From a virus, in the IMG/VR virus record IMGVR_UViG_3300025070_000022, positions 1 through 64,000 of that record: 64,000 nucleotides of DNA. One strand, given 5' to 3'. Under the pieces are notes generated by a model. It saw nothing but the letters and a program-made list of their open reading frames with translations. It was not told the DNA's origin and searched no databases. Made by a program: the position numbers and the translations under genes. Of this stretch, positions 48,601-56,123 are shown in pieces (within the stretch, counting starts at the first letter, position 1; each line of letters begins with the position of its first letter).

Positions 48601-51600
48601 CTCTCAATTTACTATACGGTAATAAATCCGAAGTCGCAAATAGGAAAAGTCTAGCGGCTTTAGGGTCTAACTGTTCCAAGAAATCTTTAATGTAAAAGTT
48701 AGATTTAATTCTACCACCTAATGTAGAGTCGTGTGAAGTAAAAACTTTATCTCTAGAGTGACCTGCTTCATGTACCACATAATCCCAAAATAGTGAACCA
48801 CTAGCAGGGAAATATCCCCTCTCCTCAACTGGCAAGTGTAAATGAGAAGTTTCTCTAAATCTACTAGGTATTTTTTCTAAGGCGGTAGAACTTCTTCCTT
48901 GATTCATTTTGTAGGACGAAGCATAGTATTGAACCGAACTACTACCATCATAGTAATTAGCATCGGAAGCCCTACCAACCTCTTCCTTTTCTGCGGTACT
49001 AACATCAGTAGTGTGATATTTACTAGCAATCACTTGTGTTTTTCTATTAAAAATTCCTTTCTCTATGTGGTTTATTTTGTAAAGAGGAACTCCATATTTT
49101 TCAACATAGGTTTCGACCAATTCGTGAGTTAGTGCTGTAGTTGGTCTAAGATAATTGTAGTAGGTTGGCTTCTGCATATCATCAGCCCCATAATCAACTC
49201 CTGCTTCAATTCCATATTGAGAATTCAATAGAGTTATCATCTTACCCCCATGTAAATGCTCTCCATTCACTAGGTACAAATTGTGAGTATTTTTTCCGGA
49301 ATACTGATTATTTGCTGTAGTTGTGAACCCTAATGTAGAAATGGTTTCACCCAAACTGAAATTATTTACTGCCCTATCTAAGAAAACTCTCCAAGTATCT
49401 ACCCCACTTGAAACTGTATTATAGCATACTACTTGAGTACAATATCCTACAAATACAGAACTCAAATAAATAGGCAACCCTACATCTGCCACTGTCTTGA
49501 TAGTAGAAGTATTGGACGGGTTAATGTCTAGGTATTTGTTACCATCAACATCAAAACCACTACCACTACTAGTAGTAACACCTATTGTGGTTAATGTGGT
49601 ATCGTAAGTATCGCTATCATTATGGTCTACTCTTCCTAAAGTTACAGGGAAGTAAGGGGCTAATTCTATGGTGGTTTTTCCATCTACAGTAGAGGTGTTC
49701 AAAACAGTAAAATCAATCAAGGTATTGACTGTTTCAAAGGTTTCATAATTTGTACCTCCATCACTTAGTTTGGCTTGGAACGCTTCTTCCTTTCCTATAG
49801 AAGAGGGGTGTTGTATATGAAATCCAACGGCATTGCTATCAACTCCGGAAGTTCTAGAAGTAGTACTCCCACTCAGTAGAGTACCGTCTAGTTTTTCGCC
49901 ACTGTTGAAAAGTAATCCCTTGTCACTATTTCCCCCTAGGCTAGTAGCAAAGGTGGGTAGTTTATTGTTAGCAGATAGGGCTTTATTTAGAATATAATTT
50001 GTTTCTACTTCTTTCCATAGTTGTATTTCATTGACAGTATCAGTACTCATTGCTTCCGCCAATGGTAAATTTTTCAAAGATATTGTAGTTTTTCCTATTG
50101 ATGGAAAGTTTAGTGTTGTGGTCGCTCCCTCTCCTATGTACGCTACTACACCATTTGTGTATTTTACAAATAGTTTTTTATTTACTAAACCAGTACTAAA
50201 ATTAGTGATAGCAAAGGTTTTATTGTTAAAAGTTAAATCTCCCCCACTGTCCAAAACCCCGACAAGTTCTAACTTATTGTGTGGACTTCTAGTTGAATAG
50301 ATAATATCCTCCGAAAAATTAGAATTACGATTTACTATTGGAGAAATTAGTTTTGAATAGTTATCCCTACCGGAAATAGTCATAGTACTCATACCCATAT
50401 TTTTGTCTATTTCTATTTGTTCTATTTCTCCGTTGAATCTCTCTACTTCAATGATATATTGTCCGGAGACATATTCCAAAGAAGTGTAAGCAACATTGTA
50501 TTTTTTACCTATTGAGTTATTGAAGGATAGAGTTAGAAACTTTTGGTCTTTATTTGAACTCGTTACAGTCGCTTCAAGTCCTGCATAATTCTTATCCAAG
50601 AAAACTATTTTTAGTTGACTTTCTCTTCCTTCAATGAAAGGAAAGGTAGTGAGTAGATTGCTCTTAGATGAACTAAAGGCTCTACGATATAATCTATCAC
50701 CTGCGCTTAGTGTATAGGAAGAGGTAGAGAAGGAACTTTCTGTGTCTAATCTAGAACTAGTAGTGAAAGTAATATCTTGTGTAAATGCACTAGCATTGAA
50801 AGCATCAATTGTATCAACTCTTACTACTCTAGACCCTACTAATATTTCATCATCTAATGATAACAAATTCGCTAAATCATATCCTTCTTCTGTAGTAAAT
50901 GTGTACTCATTTCCTGTGACATTTGCCTTCACTGTCGCCTTGAGGGGGAACCATTCAAAGAACTCACCCCTATGCTGTTGCTGTCGAACTCTAAAAGCCT
51001 CAAACTCCCCTACCTTTGAGGACATGATTCGGGAGGTGTCTACAATTCTTGACTCCGCATAACCCCCCCTCCCGCCAAATGATTCTTTCAAATTGGTGCT
51101 AATAACCATAGGGACTTCGTTGGCTGTTTCGGGAGAATAGCCGTAGTGAAGATACCGATATGGGCCAACTAGATTGAGAGCGGATTTCACATTGTTGTCG
51201 TCACGCCTAGCATGGTAAAACGATTCATCATAATCTGTGAAGTCATTATTCACTAATGTCAATCCTTCATTAGAAGTCTGTTTGGTGCTAGTATAACTGC
51301 TAGTACTGGGGTCGTCTAGTACCTTTAAATTGTCAACAAGCGCAGTTTTAATGTTAAACTTACTGTAGTCTTTAACAGAAAAACCATAGTCTTGAGAAGT
51401 AATAAATGTGTTTGTCACAAATGAACTAATGGTAGCACTGCCCATTTGAGAAGAAGCATATTTGACATAATATTTTTTATTGTGGTCAAGTTGATTCTTC
51501 TTATCTAGTCTAGAATTGTGAAAGTAAAATAGGGGTTTAGAACATAGCAATGATTTATTCATTCTGTAGGTAGTGCTACCCGCAGTAATTTCAGTAGCAA

Positions 51601-52129
51601 GAACACCACTACTCACCGCCACTATAGTAGATTCATCCTCATCATCTCCTCTAAATACCATGAATTTAGTGTCCTTGGTAATAGAAGAACCTAGTCTCGG
51701 CTCAAATTCAAAACTATCCCCTGCAACATCATCAGTAGTAAATTGTGTAATTCTAGCAAAGTGGTGAGTTAATCCACTATCCGAGTTTATCAATACATAG
51801 TGATTATAGCCATTATCAGTAGAATTTAGGCGAATGCCTTCTTCAGTAATGCTATCATAGCACTTTATTTTGTACCCCTCGGTATTTTCTAAATTGGAAT
51901 ATTGTGTACCGGCAGAATCCGAACCTTGTAATTGCTGAACGAAAATGTCATTATTAGAATCATCAGTAGATATGTAAGTGAACATTCTATGGGTATCAGT
52001 ACAAGTAAGCGTATCGTGAATAATAGGATTCGTAGGGCAATCGAAATTGACATTGTTACCTGCGTTTCCTAGAGTGGCTTCCACAGTAGGATTTATTGCA
52101 GTACCCTTACGCATAGCATATACTGTCAT
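45644..52129 (-). CDS. Giant tail-tip/central hub protein, 2161 aa
   Basis: The largest gene. The C-terminal 350 residues, with KNELQIVNFSQSDVLFDFYNE and QQEVDDRAYNLLRLH, resemble tail hub proteins of long-tailed phages, which form the ring below the tape measure. The rest is Ser/Thr-rich beta structure, probably decoration and receptor domains. A HEAGH pentapeptide (H-E-x-x-H, zinc-protease type) lies in the central part. Position after tape measure and distal tail genes is classical. Confidence 0.7.
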   Translation of the reverse strand: MTVYAMRKGTAINPTVEATLGNAGNNVNFDCPTNPIIHDTLTCTDTHRMFTYISTDDSNNDIFVQQLQGSDSAGTQYSNLENTEGYKIKCYDSITEEGIRLNSTDNGYNHYVLINSDSGLTHHFARITQFTTDDVAGDSFEFEPRLGSSITKDTKFMVFRGDDEDESTIVAVSSGVLATEITAGSTTYRMNKSLLCSKPLFYFHNSRLDKKNQLDHNKKYYVKYASSQMGSATISSFVTNTFITSQDYGFSVKDYSKFNIKTALVDNLKVLDDPSTSSYTSTKQTSNEGLTLVNNDFTDYDESFYHARRDDNNVKSALNLVGPYRYLHYGYSPETANEVPMVISTNLKESFGGRGGYAESRIVDTSRIMSSKVGEFEAFRVRQQQHRGEFFEWFPLKATVKANVTGNEYTFTTEEGYDLANLLSLDDEILVGSRVVRVDTIDAFNASAFTQDITFTTSSRLDTESSFSTSSYTLSAGDRLYRRAFSSSKSNLLTTFPFIEGRESQLKIVFLDKNYAGLEATVTSSNKDQKFLTLSFNNSIGKKYNVAYTSLEYVSGQYIIEVERFNGEIEQIEIDKNMGMSTMTISGRDNYSKLISPIVNRNSNFSEDIIYSTRSPHNKLELVGVLDSGGDLTFNNKTFAITNFSTGLVNKKLFVKYTNGVVAYIGEGATTTLNFPSIGKTTISLKNLPLAEAMSTDTVNEIQLWKEVETNYILNKALSANNKLPTFATSLGGNSDKGLLFNSGEKLDGTLLSGSTTSRTSGVDSNAVGFHIQHPSSIGKEEAFQAKLSDGGTNYETFETVNTLIDFTVLNTSTVDGKTTIELAPYFPVTLGRVDHNDSDTYDTTLTTIGVTTSSGSGFDVDGNKYLDINPSNTSTIKTVADVGLPIYLSSVFVGYCTQVVCYNTVSSGVDTWRVFLDRAVNNFSLGETISTLGFTTTANNQYSGKNTHNLYLVNGEHLHGGKMITLLNSQYGIEAGVDYGADDMQKPTYYNYLRPTTALTHELVETYVEKYGVPLYKINHIEKGIFNRKTQVIASKYHTTDVSTAEKEEVGRASDANYYDGSSSVQYYASSYKMNQGRSSTALEKIPSRFRETSHLHLPVEERGYFPASGSLFWDYVVHEAGHSRDKVFTSHDSTLGGRIKSNFYIKDFLEQLDPKAARLFLFATSDLLPYSKLRDDSLFYSNRDLKNFSLYLLNKPTEDTTSDKHSKYGGSGKAKKYLDNDYDTANILEYDVEDITKMTTFGLMRLTELVFDSTMNQINPEHLPNKTKTMRIFNYHFYEFTDLGTTFGFRDSDDAILTTSDVSSSLSANDIICDSDGNMIGEVSSVSTTTITLKNLYHGDSTRKIVKTTSSGGIATGNLFKAVKRQAIFRGHGDSKGASEFDSSIHPLISILHGGKFENDTSTTEIGGALNGLTATSNHHSHLILPMTQGSSSNNAPFIDNSAVTGHSSLLLKHYNSLLDATVNATTPSQFLRYGFMGVVLDRFDTEDGSILSESGTVTPPINNAHLREYPNGTLLNYGFTVRPNLFDNPIGTVRGGNSSLESTTTSDGEGVYMGFKLRIKLPSSASVRGPSGTTLYKYTLNSSDYPYLDFIKDLTGCYLVSEKGIEYGTGTTITQTVDLDTQQPAINNTSPSSMGYVVTHEIDSGSSTKRHIVLSDVNLPTGYYRVMQPNETCTYEYTPSKIKINTLSSEYTKMPYKNETYSTIKDYLIKGENSPKRSLTYSTGTAIENMGHNEGVLSMYCTVDLDGKVVSGTKEHVVSRSPLLALYQFADIETKKAEIPSTLCISDGNTAFKTSTEIDWLGTGDGDIVGRGLAITFGKHKLTKGIVSLSDTITITTNKNLKGKPVRAVIGTGVTIGEETETLINNLFEENDIEFTTGYSDDYPLIVAPNLKGTDLFSAINYLIEKKNKRLIYDNNKFSIKDQKDSAFSPKITITDAKNELQIVNFSQSDVLFDFYNEVRVYSNDKIAVRKNGSSIRERGRKVLEINDNSLSTQQEVDDRAYNLLRLHSSSNKKISLELGHRNLGQVRPSDIIGLELLQEGIAYSKYVILEMEHTQIGTIKLELGKFTKGLTDRFAEILKNTKKIEAQSRSDSFDNVRTSKDFFEKISLTERKIVVKKRANASANSFNLGFEQTLGFDLNLGLSAGGNTLETILEDEF

Positions 52130-53283
52130 TGGTCTATCTCCTCGAATCTAAAGTAAAGTACTGTGTCTGCAAATCTAGGGGTTAAATTATTGACATTGAA
52201 TTTATTTCTAGCCCCCCTACTCATAGCAAATTCGTGAAACTCTCCCATAAATTGCTTGTTAGTGGTCGCACTATTTGTACCAGTAGCCCCGCTACCATTA
52301 GCACCCAAAAATAAATCTTCTTTATCCATAGCAAATGTCCCACTCCCCGAATGGGTAGCACTTGCCACTTCACTATTATTAAAATAAATTGCCATTACTT
52401 TGCTATCCGAATCATAAGTAGCGGCTATGTGAAATAGCCCATCAACATAAGATGGATTCATTGGTGCTTTGATATAGAGGTCTGTTGAATTTAGTGCAGT
52501 AGATTGAGAAGTATCCAAAGTCACTGCAAAAGAATCTCCGGAAGAAGACGATGGAGTGGCGGCAACCTTTCCTATGGAAGTAAAACCAAATCCATTCTTT
52601 ATGAATAGTTCTTGGCCTTCGTGTAGTATATTGTTTGCAGTGGAAATAAAGGTCAAAGTAGTCCCACTATTCCCACTAGATTTTGTTGTTCTAGCATAGA
52701 CATGACTGTATTTACCATTGGAGTCAAAAATACCTTTAGCATACGAGACTTGTGTGTGACTACCAAGCGGCCAATTAATTCCACTAGAAGGCAAAATTAA
52801 TGCAGAAGTTTCTAGACTTTGAGTAGTAGTACCCAGTGTAACAGAAAATTTAATCTTGTATTCTGCCGGTTGGTTTTCATTATGCAAAGTAGTATTTATC
52901 AAAGAAAGTTGCACCTTACTACTATGGAATATTCTCATCTCATGTGTGTGTTTTGCAGTTTCAGCCAAATAGTAATGAGAAACATAATCTGTTTGAGTCA
53001 CATCTTTGTCAATTGCTGGCATTACCTTTCCGGAGTCTGTTGATACATAATTTAAGGCTCCTACACTATGCCTACCGTATCCGTTTAAGTCGTATGGTGT
53101 CACAGTAGCCTCGATAGTAAAAGCGTCGTCTAAAGACCAAGGCCCATACACTACATCATCACTACTACCAATGCTAGAATCTGCTCCTATCGCAATATTA
53201 TCATAATAGTCTATTTTCACATGACCATTACACATTACAGGGAAGACTAAACTTCTTTGCTTTCCTGTTAATACTCGATACAT
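52126..53283 (-). CDS. LamG/concanavalin-like tail protein, 385 aa
   Basis: An N-terminal strand region with AFTIEATVTPYD and a C-terminal half with LFHIAATYDSDSKVMAIYFN and EDLFLGANGS, FMGEFHEFAMSRGA, show the LamG/ConA-like lectin sandwich (W/F-x-x-I-A-A-T-Y ... I-D-E-F/V). Such domains bind glycans, so a receptor-binding or adhesion role on the tail tip is likely. Overlaps the hub gene by four bases. Confidence 0.7.
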   Translation of the reverse strand: MYRVLTGKQRSLVFPVMCNGHVKIDYYDNIAIGADSSIGSSDDVVYGPWSLDDAFTIEATVTPYDLNGYGRHSVGALNYVSTDSGKVMPAIDKDVTQTDYVSHYYLAETAKHTHEMRIFHSSKVQLSLINTTLHNENQPAEYKIKFSVTLGTTTQSLETSALILPSSGINWPLGSHTQVSYAKGIFDSNGKYSHVYARTTKSSGNSGTTLTFISTANNILHEGQELFIKNGFGFTSIGKVAATPSSSSGDSFAVTLDTSQSTALNSTDLYIKAPMNPSYVDGLFHIAATYDSDSKVMAIYFNNSEVASATHSGSGTFAMDKEDLFLGANGSGATGTNSATTNKQFMGEFHEFAMSRGARNKFNVNNLTPRFADTVLYFRFEEIDQ

Positions 53284-53292
53284 AATTTCACC

Positions 53293-53964
53293 TCAAGAAA
53301 GAGCGTCGGCTAACTTGGTAGCAACCTTTCCACTTGGGAATACTTCTGCAATTTCAAACTGCATACTAAAACCCACATCAATAGTTTCCGAGTCTATTGT
53401 AGATTCAAAACTTCTAATGAATCCTTTCATTCCCTCGGAAGTACTAGAAGTAGGAAAGTCACTGACTACTCTACCAACAGTTCCGTAGTTGTCTAACTTA
53501 CCACCTTCCCCTCTAGAAGCGTAGTTGAATGGAATAGTGGTAGCAGTTCTAGCGTTGCCGTCTGCCCCTACCTTAGAATCATATAGAAATACTAGTTCGT
53601 TGATAGATTGGAATGTTTGTAATCCAGTAGAGTCTACACTAGAATGAATCATTTGTGCTATTTCAATTGGAGTGTAAATCCTAGGGCCTTCATCTTCTGT
53701 AGCCAGCCCATTCCATTTTTTATTGATAGCCTGTTCTGTGATGAAACCTTGTAGACTCACGCTTTTAGAAGCCATACCCAAGTCTAGAGCGGCGGTTACT
53801 GATTCTCCGGATAACGCTCCCGATAGAGGAACTTCGATAGAAGGAATTGTCTTGTTAGTACTGATGCTAAGACTAGTGACCTTCAAAGGAATGGTATTGA
53901 TAGATAAGTCGTCAGTTCGGTATGCCCCGAATTTCAAGAATACTACATGGTCTAATGCGCTCAT
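53293..53964 (-). CDS. Distal tail-like protein, 223 aa
   Basis: Begins MSALDHVVFLKFGAYRTDD. Strand-rich, with IPSIEVPLSGALSGESV and a final MQFEIAEVFPSG. Placed between tape measure and the adhesion genes, where the distal tail (Dit) protein belongs. Identified by position and size, not by a motif. Confidence 0.5.
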   Translation of the reverse strand: MSALDHVVFLKFGAYRTDDLSINTIPLKVTSLSISTNKTIPSIEVPLSGALSGESVTAALDLGMASKSVSLQGFITEQAINKKWNGLATEDEGPRIYTPIEIAQMIHSSVDSTGLQTFQSINELVFLYDSKVGADGNARTATTIPFNYASRGEGGKLDNYGTVGRVVSDFPTSSTSEGMKGFIRSFESTIDSETIDVGFSMQFEIAEVFPSGKVATKLADALS

Positions 53965-53968
53965 ATTA

Positions 53969-55495
53969 TCATGCTCCTAAACTTCTAGAGGAAGTCGTTC
54001 TGTTGATTTCTTTGTTAATCATCTTACCAACCTTCTGTGCTATAATTCTTAATTCACTGTCGGAAGACCCAACCCTACCGTTAATATTGACGGTGATGTT
54101 ATTTCCTCCACTGCTAACCATCTTTCTAGATTCTTGATTAGAATGTACTCGGCTTCCCTTTGGTAGTCTTACTAGTTCCGGTCCTCTTTCTCCAACTAAG
54201 GAGAGGCCGCTCTTAGTCACACCGCCGTTAGCGAATGGGTTTATTGCCAAAATAATAGCCCCTATTGCCGCCACAATAATACCAGCAAGAATGGCTGGTA
54301 ATGATATTACACCTAAAGCGAGTATAGGAAACAACGCAATTAAGGCTCCTATAGCCATGATAGTAAATGCTATTTTATTTAATTGATTCCCAAAAGAGTA
54401 TTTTATATCATCTATTTCTTGACCCAATATGGTCATTATTCCAGCCAAGGCAGGAGATAATAAAATAATTAGTAGGCCTACTGCCATTTCTAATAGGCCG
54501 TTAAGAGTGGTAACAAAACCACTCAGTAAGTCGGAAAAACTACCGTCTTCAAAAATAGCCTCATACATCAAAGTCAAGCCGTCAATAACAGTACCTAATC
54601 CTCTCCCTATTGTACGAAGACCTACCATTGATACTGCTAAAATGTTCTCAGCCCACTTCATTAATCCCTCTCCAGTCACCCCTAAATATTTAGCAAGTTT
54701 AACGACGGCATATACGCCGAGAATTACAAGTAATCCTATGGCTAACGCCTTTCCTATTACAAGTAAGGAAACGGTGAAAAACATACCTGCTTTTTTAGAC
54801 ACCTTATCTAATCTTTTATACATGGAAACTGACTTACTACCCAACCACGAAGTATATCGTGACAACTTCTTTTTATTTTTGAGTTCTTTTTTAACAGCAA
54901 TTGAACTCTTAGAAATAAAAGATAATAATTTAGATTGAGTAAAAAATTTCTTTAAGGTTAAGTCTGCCGGACCTTTGGGAGAAAGACCTAACAATCTATC
55001 CTTTCTAGTTTGAAATGCAGGGCCTTGCATCTTATTAGGGCCTTTTGCCAGTTCCATTACAGTTTCTATTTGCTCTTTAGATTTCCTAAAAGAACCCCCA
55101 ACTCCATAGAGAACAGAACCAATAAAACCCTCTTTCTTCCCCCCTGCTAAGGGCTTGGCAATGAATGTATCAATACCGGATAACATGGTATCCATACGAT
55201 TTTTAAAGATGAAATATCCGGGGACTCCGTACATTAACTTGTGGAAAATACCAGCAGGGCCGCTAGTTCTTCTTAAAAAACCCTTTTCCGCACTACCAAT
55301 AAATCTAGTAAGTATTGTTTCTACTTCTGCAACATCTTTAGTAGTTTTTTTAGCAGATTCCCCCAAAGTTTCCACTGCTTTGCTTTGTGCTTTCATAGCA
55401 GTACTAGATGCTCTTAGAATAGTAAGCATTTCTTTTTGAATTTGGACTAAACCATACATATTGTTGTTGATTTTTTCCAAATTTAATTCAGCCAT
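53969..55495 (-). CDS. Tape measure protein
   Basis: 508 aa. A helical N-terminus (LEKINNNMYGLVQIQKEML) and several long hydrophobic helices (for example FFTVSLLVIGKALAIGLLVI) precede the hallmark FANGGVTKSGLSLVGERGPELVRLPKGSRV near the C-terminus (shown here in part: GERGPELVRLPKGSRV). This motif is typical of phage tape measures. At about 1.5 angstrom per residue it would set a tail near 75 nm. The frameshifted chaperone genes lie directly upstream. Confidence 0.9.
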   Translation of the reverse strand: MAELNLEKINNNMYGLVQIQKEMLTILRASSTAMKAQSKAVETLGESAKKTTKDVAEVETILTRFIGSAEKGFLRRTSGPAGIFHKLMYGVPGYFIFKNRMDTMLSGIDTFIAKPLAGGKKEGFIGSVLYGVGGSFRKSKEQIETVMELAKGPNKMQGPAFQTRKDRLLGLSPKGPADLTLKKFFTQSKLLSFISKSSIAVKKELKNKKKLSRYTSWLGSKSVSMYKRLDKVSKKAGMFFTVSLLVIGKALAIGLLVILGVYAVVKLAKYLGVTGEGLMKWAENILAVSMVGLRTIGRGLGTVIDGLTLMYEAIFEDGSFSDLLSGFVTTLNGLLEMAVGLLIILLSPALAGIMTILGQEIDDIKYSFGNQLNKIAFTIMAIGALIALFPILALGVISLPAILAGIIVAAIGAIILAINPFANGGVTKSGLSLVGERGPELVRLPKGSRVHSNQESRKMVSSGGNNITVNINGRVGSSDSELRIIAQKVGKMINKEINRTTSSRSLGA

Positions 55496-55499
55496 GTTA

Positions 55500-55706
55500 T
55501 CACTTCACCTTATTCATTTCCTTGTTCATGGCTTCGGCTTTAAGTTCTTCTACATTTCTGTGTATATACAAAAAGTCCATCACCATACTTGCTGGCATTT
55601 GCATCACTTCTAAGGGGCTTATTGATAATGCGCTGGACAATGTATAGGTGATTAAGAGAGATGCCATAGCAGGGTCTTTACTCCTACCATTAAGGGCATC
55701 TCTCAC
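55500..55706 (-). CDS. Tail assembly chaperone, C-terminal frameshift extension
   Basis: 68 codons in the -1 frame relative to the upstream gene, reached through the A-AAA-AAC site at 55712-55718. Helical (MASLLITYTLSSALSI, HRNVEELKAEAMNKEM). A GTG at 55704-55706 could start it independently, but no ribosome-binding site is evident. Equivalent to the T part of lambda gpGT, which recruits the tail tube protein to the tape measure. Confidence 0.7.
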   Translation of the reverse strand: MRDALNGRSKDPAMASLLITYTLSSALSISPLEVMQMPASMVMDFLYIHRNVEELKAEAMNKEMNKVK

Positions 55707-56068
55707 TCTTCGTTTTTTGCTGAATCCTCTGCTAGTGCTTCCATTGGATTAGGTAGCACTTCTTTCAGTTGTGAGCCAATATATGGCGTGAGTCTAATTA
55801 GTTCTAGAGTAGATAGAGTTGGTTCTGTGCGAACAACAAACTTCTCTACTAGGTAGCGATACATTCCATTTAGGTCAATATCAAAACTTTGTGTCTTGGC
55901 ATCAATGTTCATTAGAGAAGTCATAGCCTGTTCTACTTCTAGCCATGTAGGTTCTCTAATCCAAACCTTAAGGTATTCGTCGCTTTCCGGTGACACTCTT
56001 AATTCGTGACACTTCTCTTCTTGTAGTGCAAATAATACACTCTTATTTTTTACGGTATTTTTCTCCAT
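55703..56068 (-). CDS. Tail assembly chaperone (gpG-like)
   Basis: 121 aa from ATG 56068 behind GGTGGAGAAAACT; the frame is open nine codons further. The core SDEYLKVWIREPTWLEVEQAM is typical of tail chaperones (W-x-x-P-x-x-x-E). It ends EDSAKNEE, with the slippery codons A-AAA-AAC as Lys-Asn. Slippage gives a fusion of about 189 aa with the downstream frame. Lies between the tube and tape measure genes as in lambda-type tails. Confidence 0.8.
   Translation of the reverse strand: MEKNTVKNKSVLFALQEEKCHELRVSPESDEYLKVWIREPTWLEVEQAMTSLMNIDAKTQSFDIDLNGMYRYLVEKFVVRTEPTLSTLELIRLTPYIGSQLKEVLPNPMEALAEDSAKNEE
55712..55718 (-). promoter_or_regulatory. A-AAA-AAC slippery heptamer
   Basis: On the minus strand the codons read GCA-AAA-AAC-GAA-GAG-TGA. 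The heptamer is in the right phase for -1 slippage, after which reading continues CGA-AGA-GTG-AGA into the downstream frame without a stop. Confidence 0.75.
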
Positions 56069-56123
56069 AGTTTTCTCCACCTTCAAAACCAACAAACAAA
56101 CAAACGGTGTTGGTGGAATATAA

